27,781 bases of DNA from Apostichopus californicus. Taxonomy: Eukaryota; Echinodermata; Holothuroidea; Aspidochirotida; Stichopodidae. A program made the translations under genes and the position numbers. Position 1 is the stretch's first letter. Each line of letters starts with the position of its first letter. The notes under the pieces are model-generated. The model saw only the letters and a list, made by a program, of their open reading frames with translations, made no database searches and was not told the DNA's origin. Positions 17,301 through 22,280 of this stretch are shown here, piece by piece. The stretch lies in contig JAIPMN010006624.1 of NCBI GenBank assembly GCA_020650975.1, positions 1 to 27,781 of the forward strand. The letters are read 5' to 3'.

Positions 17301-19771
17301 AAAGCAAGCAGTTGCCTAACAAAATGTGCTGATTATAAGCAGTGATACACGGCTAAAATGTAATGTGGAGAAATTATGCCCAATTTCTTTAACCGATGAT
17401 TATTGACCAAACTATCATGTGATTATATTCTGAATGTCTTCTGGAAGAATAATACAAGTGCCTTTTTGGTCTATACTAGCAAATGGCAAAATCCACTTGC
17501 AGTATATCCTGAATTTCAAGACCTTGAATTTATGACATCTTTGGGGAAGACCTGCCTGTGATCAAGAACACCATTCCGATCATTACCTTACCAAATTATT
17601 CCAACCTATTTTATTGTGCTACCCTATGGTAATCCCCCTCTCCGTCCACTGTACCCCCTCTTTCAATAAAGTACACTAACCCACCAAACCTCAATGGGTG
17701 TGAGATGGGCAGTTATTAACTGAGCACTATTTTTGTACAGTCTCCTTTTTCCATCTCATATTTTCCATCTTAAACATTTTTTTTCGTCATAGCATAGATT
17801 TGTTCTCTTCATGCAGTACAGTATGACATCTCACGAAAGGGACGCTATATCATACTTGAAATTTCATAATGTTCTATCTTGATAGCATGACAACCCTGCA
17901 ATGTACCTGTTGGTATCGGTTGCCTCTCCTCGGCAAACACCCTGACATCAAGAGGGGCGCTCAGATAGCTAGCTATCAACCTCTTTTGAGAACCTTCCTC
18001 CTTCTCGATGGCCCAGATGGAGCTCGAAATCCAGTCGCTCCAGAACAAGTCCTCGTTGAATACCGTAACGGCCGCAAACTGGTGAGCGCTCTCCACCGAG
18101 ATGGTGCTCCGAGAAAAGCCTGAATAGTCACTGCACTGGATGGTATTCAGGTGGGTGTCACCCCAGAAGAGTTTCATGGTGGCGTAGTCCAGCGTGAGGC
18201 TGTACGGCATGTCCAAGCCGGTGTGGACGATCACCGTCCTCAAGGATCCATCCATACCGGCCCTCTCTATCTTGGGTTCGTCTGAATTCCAGTCGACCCA
18301 GAACATGTACCTGCAAATAAACAGACAGACTGGTGACACACAGACTGTAATTATTCGCATAGTACTGTACCTGGGAGATAATTAAGAGGCGGTGGATGAT
18401 GCATGTATAATTTCTCACAGTCCTGGTGAATATGTCATCGTATCATCAATATACCAGAGAAAACAAATTGCTGATGTTGCTCCTACCACCTGCAATGATG
18501 CCCTTAACAGGCACTTGTTGTGACTGCTAGCAATTAACAAATGCAGACAGTGCCCCTTTCGTCAAGTAGCCATCTGTGCCCTCATAACAACCTATAAACA
18601 TTAGAATCTCTTTCTGGACATCTGAGAATATACGCTACCTAAATCGAGTACGAAAGAACCATAAGAATAAATGACCTAATACGGGGAATACACTATCCAG
18701 TATCGCATCACAAAATGCTATACAAATTTGGTCAAGTTGCTGTACAAGTGTAAAGATGTATTGTAGTCTTACACACAGGAACTTACAGAAGCTTAAAAGT
18801 GCCATTAAGATAAGAAAACCTTTGCACAATAAGTTGACATTTTTCAGTAAATTTTTTAGATAACAAGATAATATCTTATCAAAAATCGGAAAAATGTTTG
18901 ATTGCTCAATTGCTTTAACTGAGCAATTGAACAATTTTCTGAAAAATGTTTAATTGACAACTTATCATATCTCATCAATTCAACATTTTCCTGCAAAATG
19001 TTCAATTGTTCACTTCATTCCAACTGAGCAATATTGAACAATTTTCTGCAAAATGTTTAATTGACAACTAATCATATCTCGTCAACTCTACATTTGTCTG
19101 CAAAATGTTCAATTGTTCACTTCATTCCATTGTTCACTTCATGCTCAGTTGGAATGAAGTGAACAATTGAACATTTTGCAGAAAATTGTTGAACTGACGA
19201 GAAACTATCATATTCAATGAGAAAAAAAAGTTCAGAGCCAATTTCAGTGAAAATGTTACACAAAACTTGGAACATTTAAATTTTTTCGCTGAAATATCTG
19301 TGCTCCGGCTAACACTGATAAAATGTATGCAGAAATTTACATAGTTTGACGAAGCTCACCCATGTAATGGGTCCAGAGTGACGTCCCGAGGTTTCTCCAT
19401 ATCCGTCCAAATCAAGACTTTCCTTAGACTGCCGTCCAGTTCGGACACCTCGATGACTTTTCGATCTGAATCGATGAAATATAATTTATGATTCCTCCAA
19501 TCACAGGCCAGACCGGAAATCATCATGAGTTCGCTCGACACGACAGCCCTCGGCTCCGACGACAACGAGTCCAACTCTAACCGAAATATCCGGCTCTTTC
19601 CTTTCTCGTCCCCGACATTCGAATAGAAAACGGACTGATCTTCGTAGATGAAATCGGCCCATGCTATATTCTCTTGGTTTTCCAATAGGATAGTACTGTT
19701 GGCTTCCTCGCTGGCTTGAACCTGTAACAGTCGAATATCTTGGCGGTTTGCCAGCAGGAGGGTGACGTCGG
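2226..19771 (-). CDS. Lrp5/6: LRP5/6 Wnt co-receptor, extracellular part (17 exons, partial at both ends)
   Basis: Single-pass receptor that binds Wnt together with Frizzled and is antagonised by DKK/SOST proteins (family knowledge). Joining the 17 minus-strand exons listed separately gives one uninterrupted frame of 3,717 nt, about 1,239 residues, very close to the span of vertebrate LRP6 from the mature N-terminus through EGF4. Order: propeller 1 (residues ~2-265), EGF1 (~270-315), propeller 2 (~317-575), EGF2 (~577-615), propeller 3 (~617-875), EGF3 (~882-928), propeller 4 (~930-1195), EGF4 (~1198-1239). Each EGF has six cysteines. LRP5/6 rather than LRP4 is indicated by the N-terminus entering propeller 1 directly with LLLANRQDIRLL and by EGF1 SPDQPFYSCACKTG. 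Every intron obeys GT-AG and every phase matches. The signal-peptide exon, LDLR-A repeats, transmembrane segment and PPPSP tail are not visible. Propellers 3 and 4 are unusually divergent, so a divergent paralogue is possible. Confidence 0.93.
2259..2602. repeat. 172-bp direct tandem duplication, 2 copies
   Basis: 2259-2430 and 2431-2602 align base for base at a period of 172, with about a dozen differences by eye. Each copy holds the exon-derived part, its acceptor and about 80 bp of intron. Both end with CATTTAAATATGTAAATT. The duplication produced the truncated EGF4 copy. Confidence 0.9.
2429..2520 (-). pseudogene. Truncated duplicate of the EGF4 exon, ending in a stop
   Basis: Copy of the 5' three quarters of the EGF4 exon, upstream of it in gene order. 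The acceptor is preserved as TTATTTAATAG. It would read in phase after visible exon 16 as RSHLCYNGGGCSHFCIKNIY, then VQCSCPKY, and hits TAA exactly at the duplication junction, with no donor. Of about five base differences in this stretch, four change the amino acid (L to F, I to K, H to Y, E to K), which suggests relaxed constraint. It is either a dead duplicate or an alternative terminal exon giving a secreted ectodomain; no AATAAA signal is seen just after the stop. Confidence 0.75.
2603..3566 (-). other. Intron between visible exons 16 and 17 (remainder)
   Basis: No coding or repeat family recognised beyond the EGF4 duplication. A C-rich run is at 3028-3050 and a T-rich run at 3441-3460. 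Confidence 0.7.
3567..3770 (-). CDS. Lrp5/6: Lrp5/6 visible exon 16: end of propeller 4
   Basis: 204 nt, phase 1 to 1, acceptor TAACATTTAG, donor AAAA|GTAAGT. Reads MGTASGITVYKNDLYWIDKD and ends MVGLSDLKAVTENIK. LRP6 has LQPVGLTVFENWLYWIDKQ and IAQLSDIHAVKEL. The final blade is well kept, unlike the second blade of this propeller. The next exon follows after a 1.2-kb intron that contains a partial duplicate of that exon. Confidence 0.92.
4160..4560. repeat. Degenerate ~176-bp tandem duplication in the propeller-4 intron
   Basis: CACAGTAACTTACTATCC...GGGCAGGTCTGTGTCC...CAGCTTTCA from about 4199 recurs as CACAGTAACTTAATTACTATC...GCACAGGTCCATATTC...CAGCTTCAA from about 4375. The copies differ by several small indels. 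They lie directly 3' (gene sense) of the cassette exon candidate. Confidence 0.5.
4586..4681 (-). CDS. Candidate 96-nt cassette exon in propeller 4
   Basis: Phase 1 to phase 1 with no stop. Acceptor ...CTTGAAATCATTTAG, preceded by TGCTCTATCTTCTTG; donor CAAG|GTAATT. Base composition is more GC-rich than the intron around it. It would insert 32 residues beginning HLRKGQIMNCAEMSM and ending TKRFVQ between NAE of the preceding exon and FHCGTS of the next. Direct joining of those neighbours already reproduces the LRP6 spacing, so this exon would be extra and lengthen one blade loop. I recognise no motif in it. It may be an alternative exon, a lineage-specific insertion, or a chance open stretch. 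Confidence 0.5.
4995..5182 (-). CDS. Lrp5/6: Lrp5/6 visible exon 15: propeller 4, blades 3-4
   Basis: 188 nt, phase 2 in, phase 1 out, acceptor CCAATATTTAG, donor GAAG|GTATAT. Reads RLYWTDSKPKSPKIMSSSLD, FRHPTAYTLDKETHRMFWMD and GIEICNAE. LRP6 has [20 protein letters not shown] and KPIALALDSRLGKLFWAD. The SPKI string and spacing match exactly. It can splice in phase either to the cassette candidate at 4586-4681 or straight to 3567-3770. Confidence 0.9.
5365..5573 (-). CDS. Lrp5/6: Lrp5/6 visible exon 14: propeller 4, second blade
   Basis: 209 nt, phase 0 in, phase 2 out, acceptor CTCATTCTCCAG, donor AAGG|GTAAGC. Reads FDPFDIIVDPYNRILIFSDE, TNNLIGFTKLEHRNVSSIL and RPRYLGLLPEKG. The LRP6 counterpart is YDLSIDIYSRYIYWTCE, INVTRLDGRSV and RPRAIVVNPEKG. 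The alignment is carried by spacing and by RPR...PEKG. The YW core has become RILIF, and the LDG turn is LEH. Confidence 0.85.
5574..6768 (-). other. Intron between visible exons 13 and 14
   Basis: About 1.2 kb, AT-rich, with ATA microsatellite tracts near 5989-6005 and 6400-6420 and a GGGGAGG run at 6640-6663. No exon or named repeat seen. Confidence 0.75.
6769..6977 (-). CDS. Lrp5/6: Lrp5/6 visible exon 13: start of propeller 4
   Basis: 209 nt, phase 1 in, phase 0 out. The acceptor TTCCTGTTACAG follows an unusually long pyrimidine tract (minus-strand C and T run, plus 6984-7024). Donor AAG|GTTTGT. Reads NYLIVSANNFFHRIPIDS, VVKALDFDPVDHMIYWIDAN and KAIKRAPEFGTKV. LRP6 has FLLFSQKSAINRMVID and VRAIDYDPLDKQLYWIDSR. 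The pyrimidine tract and acceptor region lie next to tandem-duplicated intron sequence. Confidence 0.92.
6990..7410. repeat. Intronic tandem duplication of the exon 13 acceptor/polypyrimidine block
   Basis: Unit 1 (about 6990-7130) and unit 2 (about 7140-7303) share a G run, then GAGAAAGAGAGAAAAATGTCA versus GAGAAAGGAAAAAAATGTCA-like sequence, TGATTTAATATAAT, GAGTGGAAGAGCTGG versus CAGTGGAAGAGTTAGG, and GAGGTATGTATGTGG. A weaker third unit lies at about 7337-7410. Read on the gene strand, the G runs are the polypyrimidine tract of the exon 13 acceptor. Confidence 0.65.
7411..7950 (-). other. Intron between visible exons 12 and 13 (part nearest EGF3)
   Basis: A G run at 7457-7470 and a 10-bp perfect stem AAAAACCTGC / GCAGGTTTTT at 7812-7821 and 7837-7846. 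No exon seen. Confidence 0.7.
7951..8097 (-). CDS. Lrp5/6: Lrp5/6 visible exon 12: EGF3
   Basis: 147 nt, phase 1 to 1, acceptor TATCTTTTAG, donor TCAG|GTAGGT. Encodes LYHNPCANNNGGCEIFCLVK, then VCQCPLSKYL and KKTCS. All six cysteines are present. The loop between the third and fourth cysteines is longer than in EGF1, EGF2 and EGF4 of this protein. The exon is too short for a long open frame; it was identified from the NNNGGC core and the flanking splice sites. Confidence 0.92.
8230..8765 (+). mobile_element. Decayed LINE 3' end (CR1/L2-like), low confidence
   Basis: One frame at 8255-8300 reads SAHYLWNQLPDHI, the usual C-terminal LWNxLPxxI string of LINE reverse-transcriptase proteins, followed by a decayed FKxxLKxxLF region. 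About 300 bp later comes GGTGCTATATCAATACACTG and an (ATT)n tract at 8723-8740, resembling a GCGCTATATAAAT-(ATT)n LINE tail. The middle part has repeated GAATGCAA/TGCATTC motifs. The reading frame is broken and short. Confidence 0.4.
8911..9740. repeat. Tandem array, six ~140-bp units containing an exon end and its 5' splice site
   Basis: The string CAAGTCCATATACCAGGACT starts at 8927, 9063, 9201, 9341, 9481 and 9622, giving periods of 136-141 bp. Every unit also has CTCACATGGTTGTAA, the complement of the visible exon 11 end TTACAACCAT plus donor GTGAG. The donor-equivalent boundaries are at 9010, 9150, 9288, 9428, 9569 and the real one at 9708. About 30 nt of exon sequence is shared, and the first unit (8990s-9039) is identical to the exon version over GGTTGTAAAGACGGATGG and the following bases. 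The array grew out of the exon-intron junction into the intron. Confidence 0.93.
9708..9911 (-). CDS. Lrp5/6: Lrp5/6 visible exon 11: end of propeller 3
   Basis: 204 nt, phase 1 to 1, acceptor AATGTCTTCCTGTAG, donor CCAT|GTGAGAT. Reads RLKRPLSLAVFEGNVLFANS, RRNMIESLDKQFGQNRTT and finally GFSIYHPSLQP. LRP6 has [34 protein letters not shown] and ILVFHSSRQ. The YWTD motif is replaced by VLFANS, and the LRP6 His-Pro-Phe contact (H834, F836 from memory) by Arg-Pro-Leu. The last ~30 nt of this exon, with the donor, are part of the tandem array at 8911-9740. The donor was chosen because it restores phase to EGF3. Confidence 0.88.
9911..10560. repeat. Degenerate tandem copies of the exon 11 acceptor region
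   Basis: The block 9911-10080 starts at the acceptor (plus CCTACAGGAAGACATT) and contains ATAACAAATGCTGGTTAA, GTCTTCACTTA and AAAGACATGATGGGTA. A second block, about 10345-10500, has ATAACAAATGCTACTTAA, GTCTTCCCCTATAGGAATGC and AAAGACATGTGCATGGGTAA in the same order. A third partial block at 10511-10560 has CCCCTACAGGAAGGCATTG and ATAACAAATTGAATTGTCTC. A LINE-like 3' tail separates blocks 1 and 2. Copies are much diverged. Confidence 0.65.
10140..10305 (+). mobile_element. LINE 3' tail with (ATT)n microsatellite
   Basis: TTGTCTTGTACTATGTTTAC, then GCGCCATGAGCGTC, GACGGATACCGTCGCATTAT, AAATGTCC and (ATT)7-8 is the layout of a CR1/RTE-type LINE 3' end (GCGCxxTATAAATGxCC followed by ATT repeats). 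It is inserted between two diverged copies of the exon 11 acceptor block. Confidence 0.5.
11025..11206 (-). CDS. Lrp5/6: Lrp5/6 visible exon 10: propeller 3, blades 4-5
   Basis: 182 nt, phase 2 in, phase 1 out, acceptor TTCTCAAAACAG, donor TCTG|GTAAAA. Begins YLFWTDWGNIPTIERSLLDG, a clean blade. The next blade is poor: INCPSSYLAVDSDQQRIYWV replaces the LRP6 pattern ANGLTIDYAKRRLYWTD. Ends NRIESCDMSG, equivalent to NLIESSNMLG. The loss of the (W/A)NG turn and of the WTD core within one exon is unusual for LRP5/6. Confidence 0.91.
11207..11758 (-). other. Intron between visible exons 9 and 10
   Basis: G-rich run at 11346-11380 (a pyrimidine run on the gene strand). No exon recognised; the open frames over the G run are low-complexity artefacts. 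Confidence 0.7.
11759..11887 (+). mobile_element. Short TTAA-flanked repeat, family D copy 1
   Basis: Shares with 20434-20563 AGGTCATTTCT, AGAAATACAACCT, CTACAACATA and ATTTTGTGCCT, then AGTCATC near the right end. TTAA at 11759-11762 and 11884-11887. Intronic, non-coding. A weaker trace (TTTTGTGCCTGTAAG) is at about 14630. Confidence 0.5.
11961..12187 (-). CDS. Lrp5/6: Lrp5/6 visible exon 9: propeller 3, blades 2-3
   Basis: 227 nt, phase 0 in, phase 2 out, acceptor CTCGTTTCAG, donor ATGG|GTAAGT. Starts TISRAFINGTGLEIIIGVDV, closely matching LRP6 TISRAFMNGSALEHVV. It then carries EPSGVSVDWMSRNLYFTDAG, LDGSNRKVLI and AADPKNG. LRP6 has YPEGMAVDW at the second of these; the Tyr and Glu that contact DKK1 in LRP6 structures (recalled as Y706 and E708) are Glu and Ser here. 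Confidence 0.93.
12188..12624 (-). other. Intron between visible exons 8 and 9
   Basis: Contains an imperfect doublet AGCCTGGATGCAGCATCC / AGCCTGGATGCAGGATGT at 12352-12391, a (TTC)n tract near 12512-12527 and CATA repeats at 12560-12620 next to the exon 8 donor. Confidence 0.75.
12625..12917 (-). CDS. Lrp5/6: Lrp5/6 visible exon 8: EGF2 and start of propeller 3
   Basis: 293 nt, phase 1 in, phase 0 out, acceptor TCTGCTTTAATAG, donor AAAG|GTATGT. EGF2 is NECATNNGGCSHVCIYNPQG, then SCLCPSNMELL and RTC, with all six cysteines. It continues into propeller 3 with ALVYWADNEIRKLSIDL and GRVYWSSPELK. In LRP6 the blade motif here is IYWTDISLK, so the WTD core is already lost. Exon fusion of EGF2 with the first blade is the arrangement expected of the family. 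Confidence 0.92.
12918..13439 (-). other. Intron between visible exons 7 and 8
   Basis: No exon, repeat family or structured element recognised; a short (TA)n is at 13091-13100. Confidence 0.75.
13440..13577 (-). CDS. Lrp5/6: Lrp5/6 visible exon 7: end of propeller 2
   Basis: 138 nt, phase 1 to 1, acceptor TTTTAATTACAG, donor TCAA|GTAAGC. Reads [20 protein letters not shown] and ends LSDLMGLKVVTQDILS. LRP6 has DYVYWTDWQRRSIERVHKR and LPDLMGLKATNVHRV at this place. The exon closes the second propeller just before EGF2. It is too short to appear as a long reading frame, and was found by family pattern and splice sites. Confidence 0.92.
13578..14705 (-). other. Intron between visible exons 6 and 7
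   Basis: C-rich tract at 14276-14320 and otherwise unremarkable AT-rich sequence. A faint trace of repeat family D is at about 14620-14650. No exon seen. Confidence 0.7.
14706..14953 (-). CDS. Lrp5/6: Lrp5/6 visible exon 6: propeller 2, blades 4-5
   Basis: 248 nt, phase 2 in, phase 1 out, acceptor TTTTAACCGTCAG, donor GGAG|GTGAGT. Reads [38 protein letters not shown] and HIFGFSLGG, matching LRP6 [39 protein letters not shown] and HIFGFTLLG. The WPNG blade signature is intact here; propeller 3 has lost the equivalent. Confidence 0.95.
15114..15309 (-). CDS. Lrp5/6: Lrp5/6 visible exon 5: propeller 2, middle
   Basis: 196 nt, phase 1 in, phase 2 out, acceptor TTGTTGAGACAG, donor GAGG|GTAAGA. 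Encodes VIVLGDLEYPDGIAVDW, TLYWTDTGRDKIEVSRLDGT and DEPRAIIVDPERG. Almost every position matches the LRP6 pattern PDGIAVDWVARNLYWTDTG and EPRAIVLDP. This is the best conserved exon in the window. Confidence 0.95.
15490..15745. repeat. TA/TATT-rich low-complexity tract
   Basis: Repeated ATTACATATTATATT, TGTACATTACATATTT and ATATATTATA variants over about 250 bp inside the intron between visible exons 4 and 5. The open frame here is a low-complexity artefact. Confidence 0.9.
15746..16049 (-). other. Rest of the intron between visible exons 4 and 5
   Basis: Nothing recognised besides the low-complexity tract next to it. Confidence 0.7.
16050..16250 (-). CDS. Lrp5/6: Lrp5/6 visible exon 4: propeller 2, first part
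   Basis: 201 nt, phase 1 to 1. Acceptor is the pyrimidine-rich CTGTCGCCCTCTCCGATCAG; donor is ACGG|GTAAAATA. Reads PQEFLVFAQRTSIHIISLDT, then AVAVDYDPIEQHIYWSDYE and RIKLDGT. The donor was chosen at DGT|E because this joins to ERQVIV in the next exon with the family's normal spacing. Open frame continues past it to a second GT (CAG|GTTACA), but using that would add residues and break phase. Confidence 0.9.
16251..16646 (-). other. Intron between visible exons 3 and 4
   Basis: Dominated by alternating G and C runs at 16333-16440 (GGGGGGGCACCTGGGAGGCA and CCCCCCCC). No exon. Confidence 0.75.
16647..16778 (-). CDS. Lrp5/6: Lrp5/6 visible exon 3: EGF1
   Basis: 132 nt, phase 1 to phase 1, acceptor CTTGTCTGTAG, donor GAAT|GTGAGT. 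Encodes NPCDFNNGYCSSLCLLSP followed by FYSCACKTGIRL and a final TC, giving the six-cysteine EGF module that caps propeller 1. The SPxxPFYxCACxTG string is a close match to LRP5/6 EGF1 and is the best single argument against LRP4. Confidence 0.93.
17035..17281 (+). mobile_element. tRNA-derived SINE, near full length
   Basis: The head has an A-box-like TAGCTCAGTGG and a B-box-like GGTCCCGAGTTCGAGTCAC. The body has ATAATCATGGACGTTAAA, GACTGACTTCGGTC and GGCTTTGATAAGCCAATGAT. It ends with a tetranucleotide tail (ACAT)n. ATCAGA before the head and after the tail may be the target duplication. It lies in the propeller 1-EGF1 intron. Not a functional tRNA gene: the acceptor stem does not close. Confidence 0.85.
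17282..17906 (-). other. Intron between visible exons 2 and 3, part outside the SINE
   Basis: No exon or repeat recognised; pyrimidine-rich stretch at 17630-17660. Confidence 0.7.
17907..18310 (-). CDS. Lrp5/6: Lrp5/6 visible exon 2: rest of propeller 1
   Basis: 404 nt, acceptor TTATTTGCAG, donor ACAG|GTACATT; phase 2 in, phase 1 out. Begins YMFWVDWNSDEPKIERAGMD, nearly the LRP6 pattern YWTDWGEVPKIERAGMD. It then carries LTLDYATMKLFWGD and LFWSDW and finishes with EERQPIPT, matching the LRP6 QQRQPNAT linker into EGF1. It is the longest exon after visible exon 1 and covers the last blades of propeller 1. Blade sequences here are well preserved compared with propellers 3 and 4. Confidence 0.94.
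18311..18879 (-). other. Intron between visible exons 1 and 2, part outside the hairpin cluster
   Basis: AT-rich, no exon or repeat recognised. Confidence 0.7.
18880..19215. repeat. Direct and inverted repeat cluster with long hairpin
   Basis: A unit containing CTGCAAAATGTTCAATTGTT and CACTTCATTCC occurs at 18991 and 19098, with a related version from about 18885. It occurs inverted at 19143-19181. The arms 18991-19029 and 19143-19181 are perfect 39-nt inverted repeats. The copy at 19098-19129 pairs perfectly over 32 nt with 19150-19181 across a 20-nt spacer. All of it lies in the intron between the two propeller-1 exons. Confidence 0.9.
19360..19771 (-). CDS. Lrp5/6: Lrp5/6 visible exon 1: start of propeller 1
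   Basis: 412 nt, entered in phase 1 after the acceptor TTTTATCCGCAG and left in phase 2 at the donor GG|GTGAGC. It opens with DVTLLLANRQDIRLLQV, the counterpart of LRP6 LLLYANRRDLRLVD directly after the signal peptide. It continues through ISGLACDWRNHKLYFIDSD and DGSLRKVLIW to DPLHG, covering blades 1-2 of the first propeller. The YWTD motifs appear as VFYSNV and LYFIDS, so they are already degenerate. The preceding exon, which would carry the initiator and signal peptide, was not located. Confidence 0.92.
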
Positions 19772-21135
19772 CTGCGGATAAAATTGTGAGAGCAGGGAAT
19801 AAATTAGCATTTGCATCTGGTATCGCCGGTTTGGGAGTTGACGTCGTCGAGTTTGTTCCTCATAAAATATTAGACATACTTTAATGGTTATAAACGGGGA
19901 CAATTCTGCTATATCTCTTAGCATTCATGCAACAAATTTGTGCTAATTTTGCGGCATGACAGTTTGCGATGTTCGATACCAGATGAATTATTCACTGGAC
20001 AGCTTTAGATGCAAATTATCCCCAATTTGACTTTGACATTTGAACAACCAGAATTAGAAACATAAAATAGTATAACTATTTTTCTTCCTTCTTTATGACA
20101 TGTGTGTATCTGTTATTGCTTTGATTCATTTTCCATTTATGGTTTTTTTAATTAAATATTATACATTTTTATATATTTTCACTGGCCCTTAGATCGACCT
20201 GGGCCATAATGTTTGTACCGCTGATCCCTGGGACTCTTATCTGGCTTGCCTCTAGGCATGCTGGGTGGATTCAGTTAACACATTCTAAACATGTCATTTT
20301 TGAGGCCATAAAATTCTTCTTTTTTATTATTTTTCATTCTCATTGGGTATTGTGTTGAATCTAAGGAACTGACGTAATGGGCTGTGTATTAGTCTTCATA
20401 GTCCAGTCACTTGAACTGATGAAAATCAACTGTTTAAAGGGTCATTTCTCATAAAAAATTAAAAGCATCCTAGAAATACAACCTAGTGAACTGATGTTTA
20501 ACTTCGTTCTACAACATACAGCATCAAAGTGAATTTTGTGCCTTTATATAGTCATCCTTTCAAAGCATAAACTTTACAAAGGAAATTCCTGGTCAAAAGA
20601 ACACACATAACTTCAGTCACAAGTTCAAAGGAGAGGTCTTACACTATAAGCCAAACTTTTGATACAGTATCATATATGTACACAGCTACTGTAGTGTTCG
20701 TTATTAAACAGAACCCGTGTTAAAGTTTAACAAAAATAACAACTGGTATTAATTGCATGGTGGCAAAAAAACAAAACTCTTTGTGCCGAGCCAGACTATA
20801 ATCAATTTTGTCTCAAATATGCCTTTATCTTCATTTCCACTGACCTTGATCCTGCCCCCCTTATTTTTTTGATAATCAATCATTTTATATATTCCAAGTT
20901 GTTTGTTAATTGTTAAATAATCCATTTTACACCCCCACTAGGCCTTTACATAAAGCTTAACAGGCTCTCTGTGTCCAAAAATTTGTTGGGAATGATAATA
21001 AACAGAAACTTGACTTTTCAGATATTTCAGGAATGGCTTCCATTGACAATTTTAGTCTGTTTGTATTCAGAGTGCCAGACTAAATAACAAACGGTAAAAG
21101 CAATAAATGCACAATGTATGCCACAATGCAAGACC
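19772..21135. other. Upstream of visible exon 1, proximal part
   Basis: Expected to be intron 1 of the receptor gene. I could not find an ATG-led hydrophobic signal-peptide exon with a phase-1 donor. Contains repeat family D copy 2. Confidence 0.55.
20434..20563 (+). mobile_element. Short TTAA-flanked repeat, family D copy 2
   Basis: Same-orientation relative of 11759-11887: TTTAAAGGGTCATTTCTC, AGAAATACAACCTAG, CTACAACATACAG, GAATTTTGTGCC and AGTCATCCTTT. The left TTAA is kept and the right one has decayed. Confidence 0.5.
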
Positions 21136-21386
21136 TTAAAGGTAGTCAGTATAGGCCCCAAATTATAGCACGCTATAATTGCTAGAAGTTTTCAAAAAGT
21201 ACTTTCCTGGAGGTCTTTACTCTCCAAATCGTTCTCAGACATTGTTAAGGAACACATTAGATGGCTGAATGTCCCAGTGAGAAAATTTTCCTCAAAGGTT
21301 GTAATAAAAACAGTTTAAGAATTTTGACCAAAGGTGACCATATTTGAATATCTAGCATTTTTGGGGCCAATACAGCATACCTTTAA
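21136..21386. mobile_element. TTAA-flanked MITE, family C
   Basis: TTAA at 21136 and 21383. Inverted ends AGGTAGTCAGTATAGGCCCC and AGGTATGCTGTATTGGCCCC (right end read as its complement) agree at 19 of 23 positions including three trailing A. Body of about 245 bp with no coding signal. Confidence 0.7.
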
Positions 21387-21468
21387 CAGGTCATATATGC
21401 AATGGTTCCAATTTACAGCAGTAGGTATGTCCCGACACATGCAAATTGATTGTTATATTTCCCCAGTA

Positions 21469-21827
21469 TTCCAAACAGTGTGCCGTGCTCTGAAAAGGTT
21501 AACTTTCCGTTGCTTGCAAGTGAAGTTTTTTTCTTGTCGCTACAAAATGCAGACAGTAATGAAACATGATACCTTGTTATCTGATATCTAGACCCGAGAT
21601 GTCCATCGCTGCTATACATGTACACTGTGTTATGGGTATTGACCGTAGCTGTATGTATTGACTGTACACTAGTGTCTAATTACAGACGGTAGCAAGCTGT
21701 GTGTGTATTTTCTGGGATCGATAGTGGTGTCTTACACTTCTGTTACACCTCATTCGAAACTAGGTCAGATTACCGGCATGAGACGTTTCTTTGTGCGCGA
21801 GTCTTCACACCCTTTAAGTAGTTTATC
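21469..21827 (-). mobile_element. TTAA-flanked MITE, family A copy 2 (one end missing)
   Basis: Inverted copy of 1909-2215: AAGTTAACTTTCCG-like core, TGCAAGTGAAGTTTTT, TCGCTACAAAATGCAGACAG, GGGATCGATAGTGGTG, and the end GCGCGAGTCTTCACACCCT with TTAA at 21824-21827. It carries roughly 65 bp more than copy 1 around 21630-21700, including a repeated TATTGAC motif. The opposite terminal repeat is not recognisable. Confidence 0.75.
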
Positions 21828-22280
21828 TTTGCAAAAGTCAAGTTGACTGAGAATTGTTAAAAACTGTTAGAAAGAATTTCAACGACAACCTGTTAAATTC
21901 GCCATAGTAACCTGGAGAATCTAAATACCATTTCTTGCAGGGCTCACTGTAAAGAAATAAATACCTTTTGCTTATATGTATATATACACAGTCTAAAAGT
22001 ATAGTCACCTTTTGTTACTTCACCGATACCCTTCAGTAGTTCGCAACGTAGCGATACTGTTTTTTTCCTTTCTCTTTCAAATTCCGGCTCAAGCACTTTG
22101 GAAATTGCAAGTAGGCATATCCGTTTCTTTGTATAAGATCATAATACTATTCTAATTGATAACCTAAAAAATTCATAATAATCTTTTGTATATATGATTC
22201 CAGGCACGTGCAGCGAAGTGAGCACAATTGCCGAGGTGGGACAATACGTTATAAAACTGTATGCACGGATTGTTTACACA

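Noticed and set aside
2226-19771. LRP4 instead of LRP5/6
   Set aside because: LRP4 has LDLR-A repeats ahead of propeller 1. Here the first propeller begins at a signal-peptide-type junction, and EGF1 and propeller 2 match LRP5/6 specifically.
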